The notes under the pieces are model-generated. The model worked only from the letters and a program-made list of their open reading frames with translations, was not told the DNA's origin and made no database searches. The position numbers were made by a program, and so were the translations under genes. Source: Afifella sp. IM 167 (GTDB taxonomy: Bacteria; Pseudomonadota; Alphaproteobacteria; Rhizobiales; Afifellaceae). From it: a stretch of DNA of 64,000 nucleotides. The DNA is taken from NCBI RefSeq assembly GCF_020144925.1, contig NZ_NSLC01000002.1, positions 1 through 64,000 on the forward strand, read 5' to 3'. This document shows positions 12,212 to 22,590 of this stretch, piece by piece; positions within the stretch are counted from its first letter, which is position 1; each line of letters starts with the position of its first letter.

Positions 12212-12300
12212 CGTGCCGGCGAGCTCCGGTTGGCGGTGGAACTCGCTCCGCCACGACCTGTTGGTTAGGGACAGGAAAACCCCGAACCGACAGGAAATCC

Positions 12301-13035
12301 GTGATACCGCACTGGCTGCATTATCTCTCGATATTCTTCCTCGTCCTCGGTTTCCTCTCCGCCCTGATCATCGCGGGCGATGAGTTCCTGAATCCGCAGC
12401 ATATGTGGATCATGAACGTCGTCTGGCCGGCGGTGGCGCTGTTCGCCTCGGTGATCGCGCTATGGGCCTATTTCGCCTACGGAAGGCTCGCCACGCACGA
12501 AAAGATGCATGTGGCGATGGAGAGGAATGAGGAGCCGCCCTCCCGGCGCGAAACGCCGTTTCCGATGATGGTCGCCAAGGGCGCCGCCCATTGCGGCTCC
12601 GGCTGCACGCTGGGCGACATCGTCGCCGAATGGCTCGCCTTCTTCGTTCCGGCGGTCGCGATCTGGTTCGGCTGGCAGACGATCTTTGCCGAAAAGATGT
12701 TTGCCGTGTGGATCCTCGACTTCGTCCTCGCTTTCGCCTTCGGCATCGCCTTCCAGTATTTCACCATCAAGCCGATGCGCGGGCTTTCGCCGCTTGAGGG
12801 CCTCGTTCAGGCGTTGAAGGCCGATACCCTCTCGCTGACGGCCTGGCAGGTGGGCATGTACGGCTTCATGGCGCTCGCCCATTTCTGGATCTTCAAGCAC
12901 CTCCTCGGCGCCGAGCTCCAGGTCGCGAGCGTGGAGTTCTGGTTCATGATGCAGGTCGCCATGCTCTGCGGCTTTGCCACCGCATATCCGGTGAACTGGT
13001 GGCTGATCCGCGCCGGCATCAAGGAGAAGATGTGA
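12301..13035 (+). CDS. DUF4396 family membrane protein
   Basis: 244 residues from a GTG start at 12301 that is preceded by AGGAAATCC; the frame is open to 12142 but the upstream part is Arg/Pro-rich noise overlapping the terminator. About six hydrophobic helices are seen. The central cytoplasmic loop has KGAAHCGSGCTLGDI, and FQYFTIKPMRGL then ADTLSLTAWQVGMYG follow; together these are the DUF4396 signature. The His and two Cys in AHCGSGCTLGD suggest metal or haem binding, but this is only inferred. The family's function is unknown. It is preceded by a terminator and so has its own promoter. Confidence 0.82.
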   Translation: MIPHWLHYLSIFFLVLGFLSALIIAGDEFLNPQHMWIMNVVWPAVALFASVIALWAYFAYGRLATHEKMHVAMERNEEPPSRRETPFPMMVAKGAAHCGSGCTLGDIVAEWLAFFVPAVAIWFGWQTIFAEKMFAVWILDFVLAFAFGIAFQYFTIKPMRGLSPLEGLVQALKADTLSLTAWQVGMYGFMALAHFWIFKHLLGAELQVASVEFWFMMQVAMLCGFATAYPVNWWLIRAGIKEKM

Positions 13036-13045
13036 GGGAGGGGGC

Positions 13046-13645
13046 CTATTTCCCCTCCACGCCGAGCTGGCGCAGCTTGGCAAGCCAGATCTCCACCTTC
13101 GCCGCGCTCGCCTTCTCCACGTCGCCGAACAGGCTCTCGCGCACGGGGCGGATGCCGACGAGGTCGAGGATATGCCGCTTCACCGCCTTCAGCCCGTGCG
13201 AGCGGTAATAGAGGCGGTAGGCCGGGATCGGCGTGCGCATGGTGACGACGAGCCTTGCCGAGCGTCCCGTCAGCAGGGGCTTGGGAAAGCCGCGCTTGCG
13301 GTGGATGTAGAAAAGGCCCGGCCGCAGCAGCTGCTCGAAGAAGGCCTTGAGGCGCGCCGGCGGCAGGCCGAGCCAGAGCGGAAAGACGAAGACGATATGG
13401 TCGGCCTCCAGGAACGCTTCTTCCGCCGAGCGCAGTTCGCTCGGAAGCTTGTGGCCCGGATGGTCCTCTCGGCGCTCCAGCATGTCGAGGTCGATCCCGG
13501 CGACGTCGACCCGCAGGATGCGGTGGCCCGCATCTGAAGCGCCTTCGGCATAGGCATCCGCAAGCGCATGGCAAAGGTGCCCACCCGACGGGTCGGGGTG
13601 ACCCTGAATGACGGCGATCGTTCGTGGCACTTTTTTCCTCCCCAT
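13046..13645 (-). CDS. NAD(P)H dehydrogenase (quinone)/KefF-like flavoprotein
   Basis: 199 residues with the flavodoxin-like fold of the NQO1/MdaB/KefF family. The FMN/FAD phosphate-binding end is IQGHPDPSGGHLCHALADAY near the N-terminus. Then come VFVFPLWLGLPPARLKAFFEQLLRPG in the substrate/dimer region (about 75-105) and TMRTPIPAYRLYYRSHG later. Such enzymes reduce quinones or regulate K+ efflux; the specific role is not readable. It lies tail to tail with the DUF4396 gene, with an 10-bp gap. The N-terminus (MGRKKVPRTIAVIQGHPD) fits an ATG at 13645. Confidence 0.85.
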   Translation of the reverse strand: MGRKKVPRTIAVIQGHPDPSGGHLCHALADAYAEGASDAGHRILRVDVAGIDLDMLERREDHPGHKLPSELRSAEEAFLEADHIVFVFPLWLGLPPARLKAFFEQLLRPGLFYIHRKRGFPKPLLTGRSARLVVTMRTPIPAYRLYYRSHGLKAVKRHILDLVGIRPVRESLFGDVEKASAAKVEIWLAKLRQLGVEGK

Positions 13646-13743
13646 CGAACCCGGGGAGCGTGCCAGCTGCCTTCAGCGCGGGTCTTGATTTGCCGCAAAC
13701 TTCGCAAAGATTGTGCGCGGTGGCGCGCGTCGCAGCGGGCCTT

Positions 13744-14526
13744 TCAGGCGGTCGGGACGGTGCCCCCGTCGATCACGTATTCCGTGCCGGTGATGGCGCC
13801 CGCCCGCGGCGATGCCAGGAAGGCGATGAGATCGGCCACTTCGCGCGGTTTCGCCGGTCGGCCGAGCGGAATCCCGCCCAGCGAATCCATGATGATCCTC
13901 TTGCCGCCTTCGTAATCGGTGCCCTCTTCCGCGGCGAGCCGTTCGGCAAGCGATACGGCCGCCTCGGTCTCGATCCAGCCGGGCGACACGCGCACGACCC
14001 TGATCCCCTTTGGCGTGACTTCCTTGGACAGGCTCTTGCTGTAGGTCGACAGCGCCGCCTTCGCCGCCGCGTAGGCCGTCGTCGATTCCGGCAGGGGCAA
14101 CTGGTGCTGGATCGAGGTGACGTGAATGACGACGCCGGAGCCTTGCGCGATCATGGCAGGCAGGAGCGCGCGGTCGAGCCGAACCGCAGGCATCAGATTA
14201 TGGTCGATCTCCTTCTGCCATTCCGCGTCGCTCAGGGCGGCGAACCCTCCCGCCGGCGCGCTCGATCCCCCGAGCACGTTCACGAGGATGTCGATGCCGC
14301 CGAAACGCGACAGGACCGCCTCGGCGACGTGCGCGCAACCCTCCGCGGTCGTGAGATCGGCGGCGATGTAATGGACCGGCTCGGGCGCCTTGTCCGGGCT
14401 CGTCCGGGCGGTTGCCGCAACGCGCGCACCTGCCTCCAGCAGGGCCTGGACCACGGCCGCACCCACGCCCTTCGTGCCGCCCGTCACGAGCGCGCGCTGT
14501 CCGCCGAGATCGAGATCGAAGCTCAC
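13744..14526 (-). CDS. short-chain dehydrogenase/reductase
   Basis: 260 residues of classical SDR type. It has the nucleotide-binding TGGTKGVG near residues 15-22 and NVLGGSSAP in the NNAG-equivalent position. The catalytic Ser lies in [10 protein letters not shown] and the Tyr/Lys pair in YAAAKAALS. The C-terminus is [16 protein letters not shown]. The N-terminus fits a GTG start at 14526 whose GTGA overlaps the stop codon of the upstream NTF2-like gene by 4 bp, so the two are translationally coupled. The frame is open far upstream but that part has no homology. The substrate is unknown; regulation by the divergent HxlR protein is likely. Confidence 0.9.
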   Translation of the reverse strand: MSFDLDLGGQRALVTGGTKGVGAAVVQALLEAGARVAATARTSPDKAPEPVHYIAADLTTAEGCAHVAEAVLSRFGGIDILVNVLGGSSAPAGGFAALSDAEWQKEIDHNLMPAVRLDRALLPAMIAQGSGVVIHVTSIQHQLPLPESTTAYAAAKAALSTYSKSLSKEVTPKGIRVVRVSPGWIETEAAVSLAERLAAEEGTDYEGGKRIIMDSLGGIPLGRPAKPREVADLIAFLASPRAGAITGTEYVIDGGTVPTA

Positions 14527-14849
14527 GGGGCGATCTCCAGGCGGGCGATCCGATCTCCCGCGAGCGTGAAAGCGTAGCGAAGATCGACCGGGCTTCCCGG
14601 AAAATTGCCCGTCAGACGCGCCGTGACGATGATCGTCTCGCCGTCCTCTTCGATGGCCACGGGTTCGCTGACATAACTGTATTTCGCCGAGGCTTCCTTC
14701 TTCCAGCGGGCGATCGCGTCGCGGCCGCGATGTGTCTGTTTCTCGTCGATGACGAGGGCGTCGGCGGTGAAGCAGCGGGCGACGGTCGCCCCATCCGCCG
14801 CGTCGGCTGCGAAATATGCGGCGATGGGGTCGGGCAAGGGCAGGGGCAT
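14523..14849 (-). CDS. SnoaL/NTF2-like protein
   Basis: 108 residues. It shows the N-terminal helix and strand pattern of small SnoaL-like cone-shaped proteins: [24 protein letters not shown], then [11 protein letters not shown] and a strand-rich C-terminus ([22 protein letters not shown], read in pieces). Such proteins are often small isomerases, cyclases or ligand-binding proteins. It overlaps the SDR gene by 4 bp (GTGA). It is divergent from an HxlR-type regulator 97 bp away, a frequent arrangement for redox- or electrophile-responsive SDR operons. Confidence 0.85.
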   Translation of the reverse strand: MPLPLPDPIAAYFAADAADGATVARCFTADALVIDEKQTHRGRDAIARWKKEASAKYSYVSEPVAIEEDGETIIVTARLTGNFPGSPVDLRYAFTLAGDRIARLEIAP

Positions 14850-14927
14850 GGTCGATCTCCGGGCTGAACTTGTCTGCCGCGGAAAGTCGGCCTAGCCTGC
14901 CAAAAGCACAAGAACCGACGAAAAAGT

Positions 14928-14947
14928 AAGGTACCCACCAAAAGGTA
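14928..14947. promoter_or_regulatory. possible HxlR operator (direct repeat)
   Basis: The hexamer AAGGTA occurs at 14928-14933 and again at 14942-14947, overlapping the HxlR start codon. HxlR-family regulators often bind sites of this general look between themselves and a divergent target. The binding is inferred, not shown. Confidence 0.4.
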
Positions 14948-15303
14948 TGTCCCATTCCTACACGCGGCAGACGGCGGCCGAAGGCGTCGAGAACGCGCTC
15001 AAGGTTCTGGAGGGCCGCTGGAAGCTGGTGATCCTGTTTCACCTCTTCGGCGGGCACGTTCTGCGCTTTTCCGAGCTTGAGCGCGCCATCCCGGGCATCT
15101 CCCAGAAAATGCTGATCCAGCAGCTTCGGCAGCTGGAGGCGGATGGGATCGTGCGCCGCATCGTGCACCATCAGGTTCCGCCCAAGGTCGAATATGGCCT
15201 GACGGATTGGGGCCAGGCGCTATGCCCGGCTCTGGACGCTCTGCTGACCTGGGCGGCCCAGCGGGAGAGTGCGCGGCACGAAGAGCCGCAAGGCACGGAC
15301 TAG
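14947..15303 (+). CDS. HxlR family transcriptional regulator
   Basis: 118 residues made of one winged helix-turn-helix of the HxlR (DUF24) type. The visible core is [48 protein letters not shown] and [12 protein letters not shown], the usual order of this family. No Cys is present in the usual N-terminal sensing position, so it may sense a ligand rather than thiol oxidation. It is divergent from the NTF2/SDR pair and probably controls it. Confidence 0.92.
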   Translation: MSHSYTRQTAAEGVENALKVLEGRWKLVILFHLFGGHVLRFSELERAIPGISQKMLIQQLRQLEADGIVRRIVHHQVPPKVEYGLTDWGQALCPALDALLTWAAQRESARHEEPQGTD

Positions 15304-15313
15304 AAATTTGCAC

Positions 15314-15341
15314 GCCCGGTCCGCGCGATGCGGCGGGCTTT
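15314..15341 (+). terminator. possible terminator of the HxlR gene
   Basis: A bulged hairpin (GCCCG and CCGC pairing with GCGG and CGGGC, 15314-15338) is followed by TTT. It is weaker than the other terminators of the window. Confidence 0.45.
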
Positions 15342-15421
15342 CTGCACAGCCTTCCCGGGCATCCTGCTGCCTGTGCGGTTTTCCGATGCGGGGTATGTCC
15401 CGCCCATGTTAAGCAGGGCCC

Positions 15422-17380
15422 ATGCGCTTCCCGCCATCCTTCCTCGACGCCATCAGAGCGCGCATTCCGATCGCCGACGTGGTCGGAAGGCGCGTCACCT
15501 GGGACAAGCGCAAGTCCCAGCCCTCGCGCGGCGACTACTGGGCCTGCTGCCCGTTCCACGGCGAAAAGACGCCTTCCTTCCACGCCGATAACCGGCGCGG
15601 CCACTATCATTGCTTCGGCTGCGGCGTCTCCGGCGACCATTTCACTTTCCTCGTCGAGCTCGACGGGATGAGTTTCCCCGAGGCGGTGACGGAGCTGGCC
15701 CGCGAGGCGGGGCTGCAGCTGCCCGACCCCGATCCGCGTGAGGAGGCACGCGAGGCGCGCCGCACCGGCCTCGCCGAGGTCATGGAAAAGGCCGCCGCGT
15801 ATTTCGAAAAGCAGCTCGCCGGCCCGGACGGGGCGCGTGCGCGCGCCTATCTGCGCGAGCGCGGCCTTGCCGCCGAGACGGTGGCGCGCTTCCGCCTTGG
15901 CTACGCGCCCGCTTCGCGCAACGCCCTCAAGGGCTGGCTGGCCGAGGCCGGCGTGAAGCCGGAGGAGATGGCCGAGGCCGGCCTCGTCATCGCCGGCGAC
16001 GACATTCCCGTCAGCTACGATCGCTTCCGCGATCGGCTGATTTTTCCGATCCTCGACTTTCGGGGCAAAGTGATCGCCTTCGGCGGTCGCGCGCTCTCCG
16101 CCGACGCACAGCCGAAATACCTCAACTCCCCCGAGACGCCGCTCTTTTCCAAGAGCCGCGTCCTCTTCAACGGCCAGGCCGCCCGCGCTTCTTCCGCGCG
16201 GGGAGGGCGGCTCGTCGTGGTGGAAGGCTATATGGACGTCATCGCCTGCGTCGCCGCGGGGTTTGAGGCGGCCGTCGCTCCGCTCGGCACCGCCCTGACG
16301 GAGGACCAGCTCCAGCTTCTGTGGCAGATGGCCGACGAGCCCACCCTCTGCTTCGACGGCGACAACGCCGGCGTGAAGGCGGCCGAACGCGCCATCGACC
16401 TGGCGCTGCCGCATCTGAAGCCCGGCCGGAGCCTCGCTTTCGCCCTCCTGCCGGAGGGCCAGGATCCCGACGACCTCATCCGCGCCTCGGGCCGCGAGGC
16501 GTTGTCGGCCGTCTTAGATGCCGCGAGCCCTCTCGCTGAGATGCTCTGGCGCCGCGAGATGACACGCGGCCCCCTCGATACGCCGGAAAGACTAGCCGGC
16601 GCGGAAAAGGCGCTGAAGAGCGCCGTCGCGCAGATCGGCGACGCGGATGTGCGGCGCCATTACGACGAGCTTTATCGCGACCGGCTGTTCGAGCGCCGTC
16701 GCCAGCAGAGCCGGCCGGGCGCGGGGCAGGGCGCTCCCTTCTCCGGGGGCAATCAGCGCGGTGCCGGTCGCGGCAGGGCAAAGCCCGGCGGCTTTGCCGG
16801 CCGGCCGGATTGGGGCGAGGCCTCGCCGAGCCTCCTTTCCACCTCGCTGGTGCGCGGCGCGGGCCGGGCCGGCGCGGCGATCTCTCTTTCCGACGCGATC
16901 CTCGTCGGCGCGCTCCTCGCCCATCCGGATCTGGCGGGCGAGCGCCTGGAAAAACTTGGAGACATGGCCTTTGCCGATGCGGCGCTCGCCGATCTTGCGG
17001 CTGCGCTTTCGATGGAATTGTCGCAGGAGCCCGACCTTTCCGCCGAAGAGCTCGCCGCCCGGCTGAAAGCCCGGACTCCGGCCTTGCCGGTCTCCGCCGT
17101 CACGGGCAAATTGGCCTCCGCGGGGCTTTCCGATCTCCTTGTCGGGGGCGATGCGTCTCGCGCTGCGGCGATCTGGGATGACGCTGCCCTCTTGCGCCTT
17201 AGAACCACAACTCTATCTAACGCTCGCCGGGCAGCCGCACGCGATCTAGCCGAAGAAGCGGTCGAAGGCGGCCTCACCCGACTGAAGGATATTCAAGAGG
17301 AAGATCTGCGGCTTCGCCATCGGGCTTTTGATGAAGAACGAACTGAGGCGGTGCTCCTCCATCCCTTCAAGGCTCGATAA
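15422..17380 (+). CDS. dnaG: DNA primase
   Basis: 652 residues, typical for alphaproteobacterial DnaG. It makes RNA primers at the replication fork. The N-terminal CHC2 zinc finger is seen in CCPFHGEKTPSF and YHCFGCGVSG. The catalytic core has the TOPRIM parts VVEGYMDVIA (about residue 267) and FDGDNAG (about 311). The C-terminal part (about 450-652) is the DnaB-interacting region and is separated by a Gly/Arg-rich linker. The ATG at 15422 gives the canonical MRFPPSFLDAIRARIPI. It precedes rpoD, the usual macromolecular-synthesis arrangement. Confidence 0.97.
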   Translation: MRFPPSFLDAIRARIPIADVVGRRVTWDKRKSQPSRGDYWACCPFHGEKTPSFHADNRRGHYHCFGCGVSGDHFTFLVELDGMSFPEAVTELAREAGLQLPDPDPREEAREARRTGLAEVMEKAAAYFEKQLAGPDGARARAYLRERGLAAETVARFRLGYAPASRNALKGWLAEAGVKPEEMAEAGLVIAGDDIPVSYDRFRDRLIFPILDFRGKVIAFGGRALSADAQPKYLNSPETPLFSKSRVLFNGQAARASSARGGRLVVVEGYMDVIACVAAGFEAAVAPLGTALTEDQLQLLWQMADEPTLCFDGDNAGVKAAERAIDLALPHLKPGRSLAFALLPEGQDPDDLIRASGREALSAVLDAASPLAEMLWRREMTRGPLDTPERLAGAEKALKSAVAQIGDADVRRHYDELYRDRLFERRRQQSRPGAGQGAPFSGGNQRGAGRGRAKPGGFAGRPDWGEASPSLLSTSLVRGAGRAGAAISLSDAILVGALLAHPDLAGERLEKLGDMAFADAALADLAAALSMELSQEPDLSAEELAARLKARTPALPVSAVTGKLASAGLSDLLVGGDASRAAAIWDDAALLRLRTTTLSNARRAAARDLAEEAVEGGLTRLKDIQEEDLRLRHRAFDEERTEAVLLHPFKAR

Positions 17381-17478
17381 TGGAGCCGCGCAGAACCTCG
17401 GCACGGATATGCTGGGCAGATTAAAATTGCCGCTCGTGCGTCCTATGGTTAAGTGGCGCTTTACGGTGAAGGCTTAGT

Positions 17479-19548
<2,070 letters not shown>

Positions 19549-19569
19549 GCCCCGCACGCGGACGAGACA

Positions 19570-19599
19570 AAAAAGCCCGGCCATCGTGCCGGGCTTTTT
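19570..19599. terminator. bidirectional terminator between rpoD and the SIMPL gene
   Basis: A hairpin GCCCGGC/GCCGGGC (19575-19581 with 19588-19594) is flanked by A5 on the left and T5 on the right, so it can end both the plus-strand rpoD and the converging minus-strand gene. Confidence 0.9.
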
Positions 19600-19626
19600 C
19601 GTTGCACGGGGGAAAAGCGCGCCCCG

Positions 19627-20358
19627 CTATTCCTTGATCTCCCACACCATGTTCACCTGCACGCTCACCGTCACTTCGCCCGCTTCCATCGGCACGGCGC
19701 CGCCGGAAGATTCCGCGCGCGCCATCATCATCTGCGGGCGCGGCGCGCCATAGCTCTGCTCGGTGATGGAAACGACCGGGCCGAGCGTCAGGCCGGCCGC
19801 TTCGGCGAGTTCCCTGGCGCGGGCGGCGGCGTCCTCGACCGCGCTCTTGCGTGCCTCGCTCTCCAGGGGGCTCGAATCTTCCATCGTGAAGGAGAGCCCC
19901 TCGATGCGGTTGGAGCCGAGCTTCACCACCTTGTCGAGCGTGGCGCCGGCCGAGGCGAGATCGCGGATGCGCACGCGCAGCATGTTTTCCACCCGGTAGC
20001 CGGTGATCTTTCTCTCCACGTCGCTGTTCTGCGGGTAGCCGCCGGCATAGACCGGCTGGATGGAAAAGCCCGAGGTCTGCAGGTCGCGCGCCGCGATCCC
20101 TTCGCCCTTCAGCGCCTCGGTGATTTTGCCCATCGCCGCCGAATTCGCCGAAAGCGCGTCCTCGGCGCTCTCCGCTTCCTCCACGACGCCGAGCGTGACG
20201 ATGGCCATGTCCGGCGCGCCGGAAGCCTCCCCCGAGGCGGAGACGCTGATCGTGTGGCGCGCCTCGTCCGGCTGCTGGGCAAAAGCCCCCTGAGAGAAGG
20301 CGGGCGCGGCAAGGAGCGCGAGCGAGACGGCGAGGGCGGAGGCGAGGCTCTTGGGCAT
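19627..20358 (-). CDS. SIMPL (DUF541) domain periplasmic protein
   Basis: 243 residues with a Sec signal peptide ([23 protein letters not shown], cut near AFS or AFA). The rest is one SIMPL domain: [22 protein letters not shown] near the N-terminus, [12 protein letters not shown] in the middle, and [17 protein letters not shown] and [22 protein letters not shown] further on. Related BP26/YggE proteins are periplasmic and linked to oxidative stress, but no enzyme activity is known. The C-terminal strand [13 protein letters not shown] completes the fold. It is a single gene, convergent with rpoD. Confidence 0.88.
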   Translation of the reverse strand: MPKSLASALAVSLALLAAPAFSQGAFAQQPDEARHTISVSASGEASGAPDMAIVTLGVVEEAESAEDALSANSAAMGKITEALKGEGIAARDLQTSGFSIQPVYAGGYPQNSDVERKITGYRVENMLRVRIRDLASAGATLDKVVKLGSNRIEGLSFTMEDSSPLESEARKSAVEDAAARARELAEAAGLTLGPVVSITEQSYGAPRPQMMMARAESSGGAVPMEAGEVTVSVQVNMVWEIKE

Positions 20359-20727
20359 GGCGGTTCCTCTTCTGTGTTCGATGCTGCCGGAGCGATGGCG
20401 GCCGAATGCGGCCGTTTGGGGGAGGGGTAGTGAGGGAAGGCTGTACCCTGCCTGAACGTCCTTGGGCGGCCTGAGCGCCTCGGCGCTGCGGGACCGTGAT
20501 AGGCTTCAATGCAAACCCACGGCTCGGCGCGAATCCTCGCCCTTGAAGGGAGAGGCCCGCAAGTCCTGAGCGTAGCGAAGGGAATGCCGGGTGAGGGTGG
20601 GCTATCACCCGCAAGGGCGGTGCGGACAGCTCCTGCCGCGTGTGTGACGCTTTATCGGCGAGAGGGCGCGCGCTTGCCCCTCCGCCCGCTTGCCCGCCAG
20701 AAGGCAATGGCGTAACTCGCCGGTGAC
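20359..20727. other. 369-bp intergenic region, possible dispersed repeat
   Basis: No gene is seen between the SIMPL gene and the tRNA. The stretch around 20510-20640 is rich in short inverted repeats (for example GGGTGAGGGTGGGCTATCACCC) and has the look of a GC-rich intergenic repeat unit (CTGAGCGTAGCGAAGGG-type core). A copy number could not be tested here. Confidence 0.3.
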
Positions 20728-20804
20728 GGGTCCGTAGCTCAATTGGTTAGAGCCGGCGGCTCATAACCGCTTGGTTGCAGGTTCGAGTCCTGCCGGACCC
20801 ACCA
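20728..20804 (+). tRNA. tRNA with anticodon CAU (Met, or Ile2)
   Basis: A 77-nt cloverleaf with encoded CCA. The acceptor stem GGGTCCG pairs with CGGACCC, the D-arm is AGCTCAATTGGTTAGAGC, the anticodon CAT lies at 20762-20764 in loop CTCATAA, and the T-arm is GCAGGTTCGAGTCCTGC. The first base pair G-C excludes initiator tRNA. CAU may be elongator Met or a lysidine-modified Ile2; elongator Met is more likely from the stem sequence but not certain. Confidence 0.92.
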
Positions 20805-20816
20805 AAGAACGCTCTC

Positions 20817-20838
20817 GCGCCCGCGGCGCGGGCGCTTT
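20817..20838 (+). terminator. possible terminator after the tRNA
   Basis: A perfect 8-bp GC stem (20817-20824 with 20828-20835) is followed by only TTT. It lies 12 bp after the tRNA 3' end. Confidence 0.5.
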
Positions 20839-21033
20839 CGCACAACCTCCCGTTTTGTTCGGCGGAACAACCGCTTGCCGCGTGTGGCGGAGGCACGCCT
20901 CGTGCGGCCCCGGTGCCATTGCGCGCGCCATGTGCATTTGTATTGTGCGCTTCGCACGGGCATCGATCGATCCCGTCAAGCCATCCTACCGAAACGATTT
21001 CGCCCGCGGGGCGTGGGCGAAGGGAGAAAAAGA

Positions 21034-22032
21034 ATGAAAATCTCCGCACTGGGCTGGGCCGCTCTGGCCGCCGCGGCCGTTTTTGCCGCGACACCGGCCT
21101 CCGCCGAGACCTACCGCCTGTCGCAGAACACCTCCAACACCACGACCTGGCAGAAGGGCGCCGAGCGCTTCAACGAGCTCGTCTCGGAGGCGACCGGTGG
21201 CAAGGTGGAGCTGCGCATCTTCCCGAACGCGCAGCTCGCCGGCGGCGACCAGATGAAGCAGATCGAGATGACCGGCCGCGGCTCCATCGACTTCGTGCTG
21301 ACCTCGGCGATCAACGCCACGCCGCTGGTGCCGGAGCTCGCCGTCTTCTCGCTGCCCTACCTCTATTCCGACTATGACGATGTCGACGCCACGACCTCCG
21401 GCGCGCCGGGCAGGAAGATCGACGAGATTCTCGCCGAGCACGGCATCGTCGCCCTTGCCTGGGGCGAGAACGGCTTCCGCGAGGTGACCAACAACGTCCG
21501 TCCGATCAGGACGCCGGAGGACATGCAGGGCCTCAAGATGCGCGTCGCCGGCCCGATGTACATCGACGTCATGAACGCCCTCGGCGCCAACCCGCAGCAG
21601 ATGCAGTGGTCGGAGACCTTCCCGGCGCTGCAGCAGGGCGTCGTCGACGGCCAGGAGAACCCGATCGGCGCCGTCATCATCCCGCAGCGCGTCTACGAGG
21701 TGCAGAAGTACCTGACGACCTGGCATTATTCCTACGATCCGCTCTTCCTCGGCGTCAGCAAGAAGCTCTGGGAGAGCTTCGACGAGGAGACGCGGGCGAA
21801 GGTGAAGAAGGCCGCCGAGGAGGCGATGGAGTATCAGAAGAAGATCTCCCGCGACGGCACGGCCGACGGCGTCGCCTTCCTGCGTGAGCAGGGCATGGAG
21901 GTCTACGAGCCTTCCGCCGAGGAGATCGACGCCTTCCGCAAGGCGACCAAGCCCGCCTTCGACACCTGGGCCGCCAAGGTCGGCGACGATCTCGTGAAGA
22001 GCTTCCAGGACACCATCGCCGAGGCGAACTGA
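21034..22032 (+). CDS. dctP: TRAP transporter solute-binding protein
   Basis: 332 residues with a Sec signal peptide (MKISALGWAALAAAAVFAATPASA, cut before ETYR). The mature part is the DctP family: TWQKGAERFNELVSEATGGK near its N-terminus, FPNAQLAGGDQMKQIEMTGRGSID (in pieces), GLKMRVAGPMYIDVMNALG with the conserved Arg that normally salt-bridges a carboxylate ligand, and EVQKYLTTW. It captures a solute, probably an organic acid, in the periplasm and passes it to DctQM. It is the first gene of a three-gene operon; the ATG at 21034 follows GGGAG. Confidence 0.93.
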   Translation: MKISALGWAALAAAAVFAATPASAETYRLSQNTSNTTTWQKGAERFNELVSEATGGKVELRIFPNAQLAGGDQMKQIEMTGRGSIDFVLTSAINATPLVPELAVFSLPYLYSDYDDVDATTSGAPGRKIDEILAEHGIVALAWGENGFREVTNNVRPIRTPEDMQGLKMRVAGPMYIDVMNALGANPQQMQWSETFPALQQGVVDGQENPIGAVIIPQRVYEVQKYLTTWHYSYDPLFLGVSKKLWESFDEETRAKVKKAAEEAMEYQKKISRDGTADGVAFLREQGMEVYEPSAEEIDAFRKATKPAFDTWAAKVGDDLVKSFQDTIAEAN

Positions 22033-22052
22033 CCGGCAGTTCCCGCAAAGAA

Positions 22053-22079
22053 GCGGACAGGCGTCCTCCGCCTGTCCGC
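22053..22079 (+). other. intercistronic hairpin dctP-dctQ
   Basis: A perfect 11-bp stem (22053-22063 with 22069-22079, loop TCCTC) without a T run. Such hairpins after the binding-protein gene protect the upstream mRNA and set a higher level of binding protein than of permease; that role is inferred. Confidence 0.7.
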
Positions 22080-22104
22080 GTCCGAAAAAGGTCGAAAGGC
22101 CGCC

Positions 22105-22590
22105 ATGTCGTTCCTCTTGCGCGATACCGAAAAGATCGTCTGCGCCGGCCTCCTTCTGGCGATGACGGCGCTCGGCTTCGCCAATGTCGTCGTGCGCTAT
22201 CTGACGAGCTACTCGCTGGCGGCGACCGAGGAGCTTCTCACCAACGGCTTTCTGGTGCTCACCGTCTTCGGCGCGGCGATCGCCGCAAGGCGGGGCGAGC
22301 ATCTGGCCGTCACGCTGCTCTACGACTGGGTGCCGCGGCCGCTCCGCCGGCTGATCCTGATCGTCTCGAGCCTGCTTTCCGTCTCCCTTCTGGCGATGTC
22401 GGCCTTCTTCACCTGGCAGCTCCTCACCAACCAGCTTGAGAACGGCGTCCTTTCCTACGCGCTGCAGATCCCGGCCTGGTACTATTCGGCGCTCCTGCCT
22501 TTCGGCTTCGCCCTCGTCATGATCCGCTACATCCAGCATGCCGTGGAGATGTGGCGCGGGCCGGCCACCGAGGTCGTCGCCGATGTTTGA
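22105..22590 (+). CDS. dctQ: TRAP transporter small permease
   Basis: 161 residues with four hydrophobic helices, as in DctQ: VCAGLLLAMTALGFANVVVRY, then LTNGFLVLTVFGAAIAAR, LILIVSSLLSVSLLAMSAFF and YYSALLPFGFALVMIRYI. The RYLTSYSLAATEELLTNG stretch with the conserved Glu/Glu pair is the family mark. It forms the membrane complex with DctM. Its 3' end overlaps the start of dctM by 8 bp, so the two are translationally coupled. Confidence 0.9.
   Translation: MSFLLRDTEKIVCAGLLLAMTALGFANVVVRYLTSYSLAATEELLTNGFLVLTVFGAAIAARRGEHLAVTLLYDWVPRPLRRLILIVSSLLSVSLLAMSAFFTWQLLTNQLENGVLSYALQIPAWYYSALLPFGFALVMIRYIQHAVEMWRGPATEVVADV

Noticed and set aside
12142-12300. Longer N-terminus for the DUF4396 protein
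   Set aside because: The extra residues are Arg/Pro-rich and would be encoded by the yqeY terminator; the GTG at 12301 fits the family.
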